Origin: Dugong dugon
Lineage: Eukaryota > Chordata > Mammalia > Sirenia > Dugongidae
DNA length: 64,000 bases
Assembly (NCBI GenBank): GCA_030035585.1
Contig: CM057482.1
Location: 47,473,501-47,537,500, forward strand
Direction of reading: 5' to 3'
Shown here: positions 22,391-33,998 of the stretch, piece by piece
How the letters are laid out: every line of letters starts with the position of its first letter
Position numbering within the stretch: position 1 is the stretch's first letter
Notes under the pieces: generated by a model
Told to the model about the DNA's origin: nothing
What the model saw: the letters and a program-made list of their open reading frames with translations, nothing else
Databases searched by the model: none
Made by a program: the position numbers and the translations under genes

Positions 22391-25215
22391 AACAATGGCA
22401 TGAGGTTGGAGTCAATTTTTATTTTTTCCATGTGGATTTCCAATTGACCCAGCATCATTTATTGAAAGATTGTCCTGCCTTGCCAGCCTCCTCTGTTATG
22501 ACTCAAGTGCTTATATATGAGGGTCTGTTCCTTTCTTCCCTATTCTGTTTCACTGATACATTGGTCTATCCATGCTCCTGTATCACACTGTCTTAATTAC
22601 TGTAGTTTTATGGTTAGCCATGCTATCTGGTAGAGCAAATCTTTACTCATTGCTTTTCTTCTTCAGTATTGTCTCGGCATTTCCAAATAAGTTTTGAAAT
22701 CAACTTGTCAGTTTACACAAACACACACCTAGGGATTTTGACTAGGACTACATTAAATCCACAGATAAATTCAGGAGACTTGGCATCTATAAAATATTAA
22801 ATACTCCAATTCATTAATGTAGTATACTCCTCCAATTGTTTAGGTCTCCTGTTTTTTAATAACATTTAATAATATTTGATGCAGAGAACTTTCATGCTTT
22901 TTGTTTAAAATTTTTTAATGTTTCATTTGCTAACTACTTGTTTCTGATATGCAGAAATGAAAATTGATTTCTAATTATCAATCTTGGATTCAGAAACCTA
23001 GCTAAGCTCACTTATTAATTCTAATTACTTGTCTGGGAATCTTTTTGAATTTTCTTTGTGCTTAATTTTATCATCTGCAAATGATGACAATTTTCTTTCT
23101 TTGTTTCTGATTCTTGTATGATTTCTTTCTTTTTCTTGTCTCTTTGCTCTGGCTAGGACCTCCAGCGTTATGTTGAATATAAATTTTGATAATTGACATC
23201 ATTTTCTTCATCTCACTATCAGAGGGAAAACCTTTAATGTTTCATCATTAAGTACAAAGTTTGCTGTATTTTTATGGATACCCTGTGATCATATTAAGAA
23301 CGTTTCCTTCTATCCCCAGTTTGCTAAATTGTTATTATGAATGAATACTGAATTTAGTCAAATGCCTTTTCTCCATCTATTGAGATGATTATATGTTTCC
23401 TTTATTCTGCTACCACAGTTAATTATATTGATTTTTTAAAGCTTTCTGCTAAAGTGTAACACAGATACACAAGTCAGTACAAAAACGTACACAAATTATA
23501 AGCATCATAAATTTTCACAAACTCAAAATACCATTGTAACCAGCACCTGAATTGAGAAATAGAAAATTACCAGCATCCTTGCGTCCCATTCCCGTCACCA
23601 CTGGGTGGGTCCAATTTCTCAACTTCCCTTTATTGTTAGTGTTTCTTGTTTTTTTGTATCCTGCTTAAGAACTCTTTTCCTAATCCAGCGTAATAAAGAT
23701 ATTCATTTATGTTTACTTACCATTTTGTCTTCAACATTTAGATCCATTATCTATGCAATTAATGTTTATATGGTATAGGAATGGGGAAAAGATATGCCTT
23801 CTGTAATAATGGGTGGAACGTAAGCATTTCTTCATCACAGTGAGCATGATGCTAATCTTTCTCAGTAGAGAGTGGTGGAGGGAAAGTGTGGGAGAAATGG
23901 GGCTCTCCTGCTGTTTCCAGTGGCAGCACACTCAGCAGTATGGGTGTGAGGACTTCCAGTGGCGACTGCCCCAGCCACATGCCCAATATGGACAGTCCCT
24001 CAGCAACTAGATAGCTGGTCCAGCATGGTAACCACTTTCCCATGGCTTCCTTGGACATGGACACCACACACTCCAGGTCTACCACACCAGTGCCCGCTCC
24101 CTCTGCACAGTCACATAGCCAGCCACCAGCTGAGACTTGCGTGCTTCCCGGGGTGGGTACTACCTGCCTGCCCAACGACTGTGGTCCAGCTCTGGTCGGG
24201 GCAAACCAATGAACTTCTCTGCCATCTGGTAGGCTAGAACTCCACCTTCTCTCACAAGGGCTGACCCCTTGGGAAGGGAGTTCCCATTCCAAGTTTTTCC
24301 TTCATTGGATACTGTCCCTCAGACCTGCCCATATATCTTACACTTACTCTTTTATACTAGGTTAATAGTTCTTTATATTAAACTTCCCTTGTTTAAATCA
24401 CTGTGTGGTTTCTGTCTCCTGACTGGACACAAACTGATACAATAATCATCCTTTCCCCATTGCAGTTTGCATGAATCAGGTTCCTAGATATGTATCTGTC
24501 TGTGGGTGGACTCTATTCTGTTTCATTCATCTTTGTCCTTGAGCCAATACCACAATAGTGTTATGTGGTTTTCAGTACTGAGGTCTTGGAAATTTTTGTT
24601 AGATGTATTCCTAAGTATTTGATTTGTGCGTGTGTTTGTATGTACTATAGTAAGTAGTTTTAAATTTAAAGTTTTTTATTTTCTTTTTGTTGCTAGTGTA
24701 TAGAAATACAATTTTTGTATATTAATTTAATATCCAGAAACCTTAGTAAATTCACTTATTAATTCTAACAGTTCGTAAGTAGACTCTTGAATTCCTTATG
24801 TATATAATCGTGTTATTTGTGAATTATTATTTTATTTCTTTCTTTCCATTTCTTCTGCGTTTTAATTCTTTATCTTGCCTTATCCACTGGCTAGGAACCT
24901 TCTGTACAATGTAGAATAAAAGTGATGACAGAGGGGATCATTGTCTCATTCTGGATCTCAGAAAGAACATTTTCAGTATTTCACTAGTGGGTATCTTGTT
25001 TGCTCTAATTTCTTCGTAGATTAACTTTATAACAGATTTTTCTATTAATTTTCAGTTTTCTAAGAGTTTTTTTTTTAATTTTAATCATGAATGGGTCATA
25101 AATCTTGTCAAATGCTTTTTCTAACATCTAACGAGATAATATTTCTCAACTGTTTTTCATTATTGCTCCCCTCCCCCTCCCAGAGTCTTTTAAGCATTTT
25201 TTCCTAAGTGCTGCT
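22391..25215 (-). mobile_element. Old L1 (L1M), ORF2 region, in pieces
   Basis: Minus-strand ORF2 sequence: GACCCAGCATCATTTATTGA, CTTTGTGCTTAATTTTATCATC, and the post-RT and RT parts. An L1 3'-end-like stretch intrudes at about 23450-23640 and an LTR at about 23783-24446. All frames are broken. The final stretch near 25150-25215 is too diverged for a firm right edge. Confidence 0.8.
23783..24446 (+). mobile_element. Old LTR, ERVL/MaLR-like
   Basis: An LTR-like block inside the L1. Its end (TTAAACTTCCCTTGTTTAAA, TGGTTTCTGTCTCCTGACTG, ACTGATACA) follows the pattern of mammalian ERVL/MaLR LTR 3' ends. The start is not sharply defined. Minus- and plus-strand frames here (for example 23852-24292) are incidental. 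Confidence 0.6.
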
Positions 25216-26065
25216 TCTCCATGAAATTTTAATACCACAGATATGCTGTATATCTGTGAACGGCGCTTTATACATAAAGACAGTAAGATAGTTTTTCATC
25301 TCCCAAGAACCAATTTTTGTCCCCTGGGGAGTAATATCATCCCTGCTGACGATCCAAGCAATAAGATGAACATTTGGGGGTTTTTTTCCTCATTTTCTGT
25401 TAATGTAGTCAATTGCATTAATTCTTTTTTTTTTTTTTTTTTTTTTATGAAACCGCTCTTAAACCATAAACCATGTTGGGGCATCTTACAGCAGTTCCTC
25501 ACTAGCCCCTGCTTCCGCATCTGCAGACCTGTCAGTAACATCATCCTTGGAGGTGGTGGGTATGGATGACAGAGTCTGCATGTGTGAAGTGCGGACCAGG
25601 CAGGGCGCCAGTTACACACTTGGCTTCCAGACCCCCTGGATCTGGTACTGACGTGTCGCCTTGCTCTGCTCAGCCTTTCTGGCCCTAGCACAGAGACTGG
25701 ACAAGGTGAACCTAAACTCTTTTCCAAGTCTGATCTCCGATTCCTATCCTCTGCTTCTTCCAAATCCCAGGTCTTCGGCAGCTCTGGGCAAGCATGATCG
25801 TTACAGCCTAAGAGGCAAACGTGGCTTTTCCTGCCACCAAATCCAAGGAGAAGTAAATGCAGACTCCAGTCTGGCCTTGCTGGAGTAAGTGGAAATGACT
25901 GAATTCACACGGAGTGGCTAATGTCCACCCAGAAGCAGGGAGGTGCTTGGCTTTCAGAGGGTTAGCGCCCCAGGGGTATGAGCTGGCACAAGCTTGGCAC
26001 TTTTAGAACTGTGGGACAGGAAATAGAAGAAGCTGCCTGCCTCCAAGGCTCTTCCAGACTCTGTT
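25216..26065. other. Unassigned, with long poly(T) at 25424-25446
   Basis: The run of T (about 25424-25446) followed by non-repeat sequence would fit the poly(A) end of a minus-strand retrocopy starting about 25447. No parent gene recognised and no TSD found. The rest is single-copy-like. Confidence 0.4.
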
Positions 26066-26403
26066 GTTGTTAGCTGCCTCTGAATTGGCTCTAACTAGTG
26101 GTGACCCCATCGCAATGGAAAGAAACACTGCCCGGTTCTGCTTCAGCTCTCTGATCAGCTGGGGATTGAACCCTTGTGATCCATAGGACTTTCAGTGGCT
26201 GATTTTTGGAAGTAGGCTTCCAGGACTTTCTTCCTAGTCTCTCTTAGTCTGGAAGCTCCACTAACACCTGTTAAGCACAATAGCAACACACAAGCCTCTA
26301 CAGACAGATGGGTAGTAGTTGTGCATGATGTGCGTTGGCCTGAACCTGAACCCGGGTCTCCTGCCTGGAAGGTGAGAATGCTACCACCGAACCACCAGTG
26401 CCC
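26066..26403 (-). mobile_element. SINE with tRNA-Gly-like head, RTE body and tail
   Basis: On the minus strand the element opens at 26403 with GGGCACTGGTGGTTCGGTGG and, after a TTCCA anticodon-loop-like centre, AGACCCGGGTTCAGGTTC. Cloverleaf parts and Pol III A- and B-box-like sequences resemble tRNA-Gly. The body (about 26330-26160) contains GTGGAGCTTCCAGACTAAGA and GACTAGGAAGAAAGTCCTGG, shared with the 5' part of the RTE-derived element at 32623-32996. The 3' end (about 26140-26066) carries CCGGGCAGTGTTTCTTTCCA and ends in CAACAACAGA, the RTE terminus. So it is a three-part SINE, apparently mobilised by RTE. Confidence 0.78.
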
Positions 26404-26899
26404 ATGGGCTCTTTGTAAAAGCCTCAGTTCTCTGAAAAGGTGAAGATGGAACTCTCCAAGGAGGAGGGAAAGAGAAAGGGGGGCAGCAAGTGAGGAGAGA
26501 AGTGTTTCCACCAGCTGGGGAAGGATGGAGGTCAGTGGGCCCCAGAAGACAAGGGGGTGGCTGCCGTGCACTTGGGCAGTGGCCTGGGGACGGTTAAGGC
26601 CTTAGAGGGGGTGGGCCCGGCCACAGGGATTCCCACTGGTGTCACACTTCCTGGGGCAGCAGTCTATGGACTCTGAGGGACCGGGAGGGCTGAGCAATGG
26701 GCATCTCAGCAGTATGCAGTGAGCATAGCAAATGGAGGTGCCTCCAAAGCTTTGGGGGCAGCACAGAATGCTCTAGGGCCTTCAGAGGTACCTGGAGAGA
26801 GGCTTGAGGAGAGAGCTCCAGTAATGACCAAGAGTCACCAGCTCCGTCGGTGTCAGGAGCCCTCAGAACAGCCTGGAGGAGGAGCCAGCAGGGATACTG
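26404..26899. other. Unassigned single-copy-like sequence
   Basis: Moderately GC-rich, no repeat family recognised, frames short and overlapping on both strands. No gene supported. Confidence 0.5.
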
Positions 26900-27050
26900 G
26901 CAATGGCATGTGGATATGAATCCCAGCTCTGCCCCTTGCCAGCCATGTGCCCTTGGGCAAGTTACTTTACCTCCAGAACCTGCTTTCTTATCTGTAAAAC
27001 GGGGATAATAATACCCACTCACAGTGTTGCCATGTGGATTAAACAAGGGG
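26900..27050 (+). mobile_element. MIR SINE
   Basis: Clear MIR core: GAATCCCAGCTCTGCC, CTTGGGCAAGTTACTTTACC, CTTATCTGTAAAACGGGGAT and AATAATACCCACTCACAGTG. Pan-mammalian and old. Confidence 0.93.
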
Positions 27051-28732
27051 AGGTGTGGGCAAGATGGAGACAGAGAGGAAGGGAAGGGGTCGGAAGGAGG
27101 GTGAACCTATGCTGGAGGGGAGGACCCCAGGTGCTGGGGAAACTTATATTGCTACCCACCAGGCTCTGTCTGGCTAGGGACCTACAGTGCCCAGCCCACT
27201 CACAGAGGGATGCGCTATTTTTTTTTTTTTTTAATTACTTACATGTTGGTTCAGTACTTTTAACCTTAGTAACAAATCTCTTGCACTACGCCCACTGGTG
27301 AGCCTGGCCTTTCCATGTCCGCAGCCCTGTACGTACATCGTTGAGTTGCTCTGACTGCCTTGCCATCTGGCTTGTTCTCTGACGCCCAACTCCGGCCTGG
27401 CTGCTTTTGGATACCCAACGAGGCAGAGTCTTCCACCCTGGGTTCCGATTCCGGTTCGTAGGATACGAAGCCCGACTGCGTCTGAGCCCTCAGGTGGTAC
27501 TGGCAGCTCGGCAGAGAAGCACCGACTGTCTTCAAAGGTCAAGTGCATATTGGAGGGCCCCAAAGTAACGTTACACAGTTCTTCCCTTTTCCTCTCCCTC
27601 AGAACCTTAGCATCAGAATCCTGAGGTGCAAAAGGAGACTCAGCGCCCAAACTCAGAGCTTCCGCTCACCTCTGTTCCACCCAGACTGTGCTGACGCGGG
27701 AACGGCGCAGAGGGGCAGCCCAGAGAATCCTATATCCTTGGGTTTGAAGTCTTGTTGTAAGGAGAAAGGGTCCCCACCCAGAGCGGATTACCGCAGTTAC
27801 CCCAGGAGGGTAAGCCAGACCTGTTAGCAGTGAGTTCGAGGGGACAGGACACGCGAGATGATGCCAGCGCGCGGCACACAGACTGGCCAAGTGTCTCTGC
27901 CCTTTCGTTCCAATCCCAGGTGAACTGGGACTGCTTGCTGCCAAGGGAGCAATGTCTTCCCAAAGCAGCCAGGGCCAGACTCTCATTCATCTTCTTTGTC
28001 TCTTGTCGACCGCCCTCCTTCTTCTAAAAGACAATCGATTTTTTTTCCTTCTCCTCCTCCTCCTTAACAGGAACCTGGGGGCCACCTGCTGGAAGGTTTT
28101 ATTAACGAACAGGACCAGGGAGAGTCTGGCAACTCGGCACAGAACCTGTTTCAAGCAACAGGTTGTGTGGACACAGCTGAGACCACAGCACAGGAGGGAG
28201 GCCGATCCTCTCCTCCCTGGCAGACAGGACAGATTGACGCCTCAGTCTGCTTACCTTCGCGGGACCAGAAGCCTTTGTTGCCCGCCGTGAGACAGGCTGA
28301 GTTGGTTATTTGCTCGCGAGTCGTGGGACTGAGCTGTGGCTACTCACAGTATGCCGGGAAACCAGAGGGCGAGGCTCTAAGGGGACAAAGCCAGCTCTGT
28401 GGGGGCAGCGAGCCAAGAAAACTGCCAAAGTCAGCCGCCCACACTGCAGTGTGGGGACTTGGCCAAGCCTTCAGGGGAAGGGTGGGTGTCCCCTTCACTT
28501 CGCAAGTGAGAAATCTTTCGCCACTTTCTACGGACTCCACCTGCCCTGTGTCCTGGCTAGGCCCCCGCTGGCGCAGCAACCAGATGAAGTCCTTTACCAC
28601 AGAGTAAAGGAAGGATCCTAGAAGTCGTTACTAAATTCAGTCTTCCAACCCGTGAACACAGTATTTCTCTCCATTTATACGTCTTTGATTCTTCCCTCCG
28701 CGTTCTGTAAGTTTCAGCATCACTATACCAAA
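27051..28732. other. GC-rich unassigned region with poly(T) at 27221-27234
   Basis: Unlike most of the window, 27250-28600 is GC-rich with scattered CpG. No family recognised. A T run at 27221-27234 with ATTAAA on the minus strand beside it could be the tail of a minus-strand retrocopy. Overlapping open frames (to 146 residues) exist on both strands but none matches a family I know, and their overlap argues for chance in GC-rich DNA. A CT-rich stretch lies at 28040-28065. Confidence 0.45.
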
Positions 28733-28938
28733 AAACAAAATGGACTGTCCAGTCCATTCTGGCTCATGGTGCCCTCATGTGTTACAGTGCAGAACTGTCT
28801 TCCAGAGGGTTTTCTTGGCTGCCATCTTTACAGGAAGCAGGTCACCAGGCCTTACTTCCCCAGTGCTGTTGGTGGGTTCAAACCACCAACGTTTGGGTTA
28901 GAGCCTAGCGCAAACCCTTTGTGCCACCTAGGGGATCC
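28733..28938 (-). mobile_element. AfroSINE
   Basis: The plus strand shows CAGAGGGTTTTCTTGGCTGC, GGTGGGTTCAAACCACCAAC (complement of the B-box region) and a head ending TTTGTGCCACCTAGGGGA. Confidence 0.9.
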
Positions 28939-28944
28939 TTCTTC

Positions 28945-30395
28945 TTAAATTTATACGTAAGTTTTTTCATTTTCTGTGGAGTGAGTATAAATGGCATCGT
29001 CTTTTAATCTCTGGCTCCACAGGTTCATTTTTAGTAAATAGAAATGCAATTGATTTTTTGTGTGTTTATCTTGCGACCAGCTGAATTCACATAGTAGTTT
29101 CAGGAACTTTTTTTTTTTTTAGGTTCTTTGGGATTTTCTACATAAACCATTATGCCATCTGAAAATAGGGACAGTTTTATTTCTTCCTTTCTAATCTGTG
29201 TGCCTTTCATTTCTTTTTCTAGCAGCTGGAACTTCCAGTACTATGCTTTTGGATAGAATAAGGGTGGGAAAAGCAGACATCTTGCCTTGCTCACCGTCTT
29301 CGGGGGTAAGTATTCCATTTCTCACTGGTCAGTATGATGTTAGCTCTAGGGTTTTTTTTTAATAGATGCTTTTTATTTAGTTAGGTCCCTGGCTGGTGCA
29401 GTTTGCATTTGACAGCTAACCTAAAGGTTGGAGGTTCAAACCCACCCAGCATCATTATGAAAGAAAAGCCTGGCAACCTGCTTCCGTGAAGATTACAGCC
29501 AAGAAAACCCCGTGGAGCAGTTCTACTCCATAACAACACATGGGTTACCAGAGTCAGAATCGACTGGATGCCAGTGGGTTTGGCATTGGATTTGCTTAGC
29601 TGAGGAAATGTCCCTCTATTCCTAGTTTGCAGAGGGTTTTATGAATGGTGTGTTGGATTTTGTCAAGTGCTTTTTCTGTGTCAATTGAGATGGTGGAATA
29701 CATTGATTAATTTTTTAATTTTGATCCAGCCTCACACACCTGGCATAATCCTCACGGTGTATAGTTCTTTTTATACATTGGTGGATTTGATCTGCTAATA
29801 TTTCGTTGAGGATGTTTGCATCTAAGTTCATGAGAGATATTGGTGTATAGTTGTCTTTTCTTATACTGTCTTTGAGATAATACTAGCCTCATATAATGAG
29901 TTCAGAAATGTTCTCTCCTTTCTATTTTTCTGGCAGAGATTGTGTAAAATTAGTGTTCATCTTTTTAAATGTTTAGCAAAACTCCTCAGTGAAACCACTT
30001 GGGCCAGCATATTTCTTTTGGGAGGAGCTTTTTAATTACAAAGTCAATTCTTTAATAGACACAGTGCTATTCAGGTTATCTATTTCATCTTGGCTAAGTG
30101 TTGGTAGGTTGTGGGTCCATTTTTTCTGAATGATCAGATTTATGAGTGTAAAGTTGTTCATAATATTCACTTATTATCTTTTCAATGGCTTCAGGATCTA
30201 TGGTGATAGCCCCTATTTCACGCCTGATGTGGGTTATTTGTTCGTTCTCGCTTTTTCTCTTTCTCAGTCTTCTTAGAGGTTTATCATTTTTATTGATTCT
30301 TTCAAAGAATCAGCTTTTTATTTCATTGATTTGTTTCTATTGTTTTTCTGTTTTCATTTTTATTAATTTATAGTCTCATTTTTATTATTTCCTTC
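28945..30395 (-). mobile_element. Old L1, reverse-transcriptase region
   Basis: Minus-strand ORF2 text with many stops: the RT block at 29140-29380, TGGATTTTGTCAAGTGC near 29660, and ATGAGTTCAGAAATGTTCTC near 29895. Interrupted by an AfroSINE at 29384-29596. Confidence 0.83.
29384..29596 (+). mobile_element. AfroSINE
   Basis: Sense copy: CCTGGCTGGTGCAGTTTGCA, B box GGTTGGAGGTTCAAACCC, body GAAAAGCCTGGCAACCTGCT and AGATTACAGCCAAGAAAACC, tail GAGTCAGAATCGACTGGATG. Confidence 0.93.
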
Positions 30396-31075
30396 CTGAT
30401 AAGTATTTTAAAGAAATAGAAATGCTTCAAGGAGCAATCATGAACATGCTTGAAACAAATTGAAAAATGAGAAGGTCTCAGCAAAGAAATAGAACATCTC
30501 AGCAAAGTAATAAAAGATATAAAGAAAAACCAAATGGAGATCTTAGAACTGAAAAATACATTAGCCAAAATGAAAAAGCCCTTGTTAGGAGAGAGTATAA
30601 AGGAAAAGATGGATACATATCACCACATAAATAATTAAAAATTCATGTATGCCCCACCTCAAAATAGTACATATAAAGTCAACTGGGGACAAAAACTTAT
30701 ATCACATCCGATAGAAAAGAAGTCAATCTCTTCAATTTATCATGAGCTAATAGATACTTCTAAGGAAAAGTGCTGTAATCTAATAGAAAAATAAAGGAAA
30801 CAAAAATGGTCCATCTTGCTCACATTAAAGAGATGCGAGTCAAAACAACAATGAGATATTTGCCTGGTCAAAAGGTCAAAAGTTCATGACTCCCATTTCA
30901 GAGAAATGGCTATTCTCAAACACTGTCAGTAGAACTTAAATTTGTACAACTTTTGGGGAAGGCATTTTGTATCTATTAAAATGAAAAAATGCATATACCC
31001 TTTGACACAGAAATCCTACTGGTAGAAATTTGCCCAGTGACCATACTTGTAAAAGTTCCCCAAGATATAGGAACA

Positions 31076-32345
31076 ATAAGAAGTTACATTTATTGAGCAC
31101 CTAATATATGATATTGTTATTGTTAGGTGCTGTCGAATTGGTTCCAACTCATAGAGACCCAGGGTGCAACAGAACAAAACACTGCCTGGGCTTGCAACAT
31201 CCTCACAGTCTTGCTGTGTTTGAGTGTGTGGTTGCAACCACCATGTCAATCCATCTAATTGAGGGTCTTCCTCTTTTTCGCTGACCCTCTATTCTACCAA
31301 GCATGATGTCCTTTCTCCAGGGATTGGTCCCTCCTGATAACATGTCCAAATTACTTGAGATGAAGCCTCACCATCCTAGCTTCTAAGAGCATTCTGGCTG
31401 TACTTCTTCTAAGACAGATTTGTTTGTTCTTCTGGCAGTCCGTGGTATATTCAATATTCTTTGCCAACGCCATAATTCAAAGGCATCAATTCTTCTTCGG
31501 TCTTCCTTATTCATTGCCCAGCTTTTACATGCAGATGAGGTGATTGAAAAGACCATGGCTTGGGTCAGGCGCACCTTAGTCCTCCAAGTGACATCTTTGC
31601 CTTTTAACACTTTAAAGAGATCTTTTGCAGCAGAGTTGCCTAATGCAATACGTCATTTGATTTCTTGACGGCTGCTTCCATGGGAGTTGATTGCAGATCC
31701 AAGTAAAAAGAAATTCTTGACAACTTCAATCTTTTCTCCATTTATCATGATGTTGCTTATTAGTCCAGTTGTGAGGATTTTTGTTTCCTTTATGTTGGGG
31801 TGTAATCCATACTGAAGGCTGTAGTCTTTGATCTTCATCAGTAAGTGCTTCAAGTCCTCTTCACTTTCAGCAAGCAAGGTTATGTCGTCTACATAATGCA
31901 GGTTGTTAATGAGTCTTCCTCCAATCCTGATGCCCCATTCTTCTTCATATAGTCCAGCCTCTTGGATTAGTTGCTCAGCATACAGACTGAATAAGTATGG
32001 CTAAAGGATACAACCCTGACACACATCTCTCCCGATTATAAACCACGCATTATCCCCTCATTCTTTTCGAACTGCCTCTTGGTACACGTACAGGTACCCC
32101 ATAAGTACAATTAAGTGTTCTGAAATTCCCATTCTTCTCAATGTTATCCATACTACTATATGATAAGCAGGGTTAAAAAAAAAAGCTTACATGAATCATC
32201 TCATTTAATTTTCAAAATGACATAGTGAAGGAGGTTCTATGTTATTTTACAGATGGATAAAATGAGAATTAAAACATTTAAGTACTTGGTCAAGATTACG
32301 TAGTAAGTATTAATGGGGTAGAGATTTAAACCCAGGCAATCTGAG
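31076..32345 (-). mobile_element. MIR split by an RTE insertion
   Basis: Left part (31076-31113, TTTATTGAGCACCTAATATA) and right part (32166-32345: CATCTCATTTAATTTTCAAA, TTACAGATGGATAAAATGAG, ATTTAAACCCAGGCAATCTG) make one MIR read on the minus strand. The RTE at 31114-32152 lies between. Confidence 0.85.
31114..32152 (-). mobile_element. RTE (BovB-type) LINE, 5'-truncated, 13-bp TSD
   Basis: A minus-strand RTE inserted in a MIR. Its TSD is CTAATATATGATA (31101-31113) and CTACTATATGATA (32153-32165), 12 of 13 matching. The 3' terminus is the TTGTTATTGTTAGGTGC tail. The reverse-transcriptase C-terminal half is readable in two frames: 31653-31877 (LAESEEDLKHLLMKIKDYSL, INGEKIEVVKNF) and 31383-31610 (VTWRTKVRLTQAMVFSI, DAFELWRWQRILNIPRT). 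The upstream catalytic box and the endonuclease are missing because of 5' truncation. It is fairly well preserved and likely mid-age. Confidence 0.94.
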
Positions 32346-32622
32346 TGAAATATTTCGTTTCAAAGATGTTTATCGCAACATTATAAGAGCTAAAAATTAA
32401 AAACAACTCAAGTGTCCAACAATATGAGACTCGTTAAAGAAATTATGACGCATTTCTAGGAAGTACATCTGTATGTGTTGATTAAGGAAATGTATCTACG
32501 ATCCATCAATAAGAGAAAAAAGCAAGGCACAGAACAATGTGAAGACTCAGAGCATGAAACTTTTTGTCTTTAAAAAGTATATCATATAGGACTATCTCAC
32601 CACCTGTCTGTCAGTTTGCCAT

Positions 32623-32996
32623 ACTGTGGTGGCTTGCGTGTTGGTATTATGCTGGAAGCTATGCCACCGGTATTTCAAATACCAGCACAGTCACCCATGG
32701 TAGACAGGTTTCAGCGGAGCTTCCAGACTAAGACATAATAGAAAGAAGGCTTGGCGATCTACTTCTGAAAATTAGCCAATGAAAACCCTATGGATCACAG
32801 AGAATATTGTCCGGTGTGGTGCTGGAGGATGAGCCCCTAGGCTGGAAGGCACTCGGAATACACAGTGACCACAACAACAGACTGGAGCATGCCGGCGATG
32901 ATGAAGATGGCACAGGACCAGGCACCGGTTTGCTCTGTCGTACACGGGGTCACATGAATTGGAGCCTACTTGACGGCAACTAACAGCAACAACAAC
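32623..32996 (+). mobile_element. Internally deleted RTE derivative
   Basis: Opens CTGTCAGTTTGCCATACTGT, with GGAAGCTATGCCACCGGTAT, CACCCATGGTAGACAGGTTT and GAAAACCCTATGGATCACAG, which I take as the RTE 5' untranslated region. It then jumps (about 32850) to GCACAGGACCAGGCACC, TACACGGGGTCACATG and CGGCAACTAACAGCAACAAC, the RTE 3' end as seen at 31114-31250 and 55353-55480. The whole coding region is absent. This 5'-plus-3' structure marks a nonautonomous element or a one-off deletion. Confidence 0.75.
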
Positions 32997-33794
32997 ATAA
33001 GGCTGCCAATAGCCTATGTGGAGCCTTAGCGCAAGTCAAGTACAGGTGCTCCCCCACCCCCGGGTGTTCCCAGTCCCTGGGGCATACACAGAAGGTGCCT
33101 CTGATTTTCCCTTCCTGGATACATTAGAAACAGTTTATACGGGTAAAGATAACGTAACTAGATACTGAGAACCCAGGCCACCGACCTGCCATGCAGCTCA
33201 CTGTCTCCATTAACATGACTTGACTATTCCATTGTCTTTATTAGCAAACTTTACTATTGCAGGAGACTTTTGCCAGGCACATCACTGGTCATTCCTGGGC
33301 CTTCTTGCAAGATCCATCAACGTTTCAGTAGAAAGCATCAACAGTTTACCCACCTGAGACTCTTTGAACTCTTCCAAAATTCTTGCCTTACTGTTTTCAC
33401 CAATCCTAAACCATTAAATCATGATTCTAACCCAATTGTAATCATGCATCAACACTGAAAGACCAACCTTAAACCAAACTTCAAATTCTCAGTGGATCTT
33501 GATCTTACCCTTCCCCCACGGAGACACTGCCTCTGCTTTGTCAGAATGATGTTTGTTCTTAATGCCCAGAGCCGTCAGCTCAGCTGTGTTAGCAACAGCT
33601 TGTGATATGTGGGAAGCTGGCATTCGACAATCGATACCTGCTAAAATAGGCATGAGAATGTTTCCGGATGGAATCGCAATGAACATTAAGAGCGCTTCTC
33701 TTGAGGAGAAAGGCTGGAGTGGTGCAGAGAGGTTTCACTTTTCATTTGATACATTTTTCCATTATTTGAACGTTCAAACCATGCACAAAGGTTC
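32997..33794. other. Unassigned single-copy-like sequence
   Basis: No repeat recognised. A minus-strand frame at 33489-33686 and an overlapping plus-strand frame at 33553-33798 are short and match nothing I know. Confidence 0.45.
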
Positions 33795-33998
33795 CTAGGA
33801 GGTGCATATGGTTTGCATTGCACTACTAACCTAAAGGTTGGTAGTCTGAACCCACCCAGTGATGCCATGGAAGAAAGGCCTGGCAACCTAATTCTGTAAA
33901 GATTACAGCCAAGAAAATCCTATGGAGCAGTTCTACTCTGTAGCACATAAGGTCACCGTGGGTCAGAATTGACTCGATGGCAACAAGTTCTTCCATGA
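33795..33998 (+). mobile_element. AfroSINE
   Basis: Sense copy with TGCATTGCACTACTAACCTA, GAAAGGCCTGGCAACCTAAT, AGATTACAGCCAAGAAAATC, TATGGAGCAGTTCTACTCTG and the tail GGTCAGAATTGACTCGATGG. Confidence 0.95.

Larger units (their letters stand above)
30396..32600 (+). mobile_element. HAL1 or deleted L1M, with nested MIR and RTE
   Basis: Starts with ORF1-like sequence (AGAACTGAAAAATACATTAG) and passes, without an ORF2, into L1 3'-end sequence (TATTAAAATGAAAAAATGCA; after the insertions GTTTATCGCAACATTATAAG and AACTCAAGTGTCCAACAATA). ORF1 joined directly to a 3' end is the HAL1 layout; an internally deleted L1 is the alternative. Confidence 0.65.

Noticed and set aside
23852-24292. 146-residue minus-strand frame
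   Set aside because: Lies antisense within an LTR-like block inside an L1; no domain seen.
26331-26403. A tRNA-Gly gene
   Set aside because: Acceptor, anticodon and T-arm positions are altered, there is no 3' terminator, and it continues into an RTE-derived SINE body.
33489-33798. Overlapping frames on both strands in single-copy DNA
   Set aside because: Neither matches a known family and each is under 85 residues with no splice evidence I trust.
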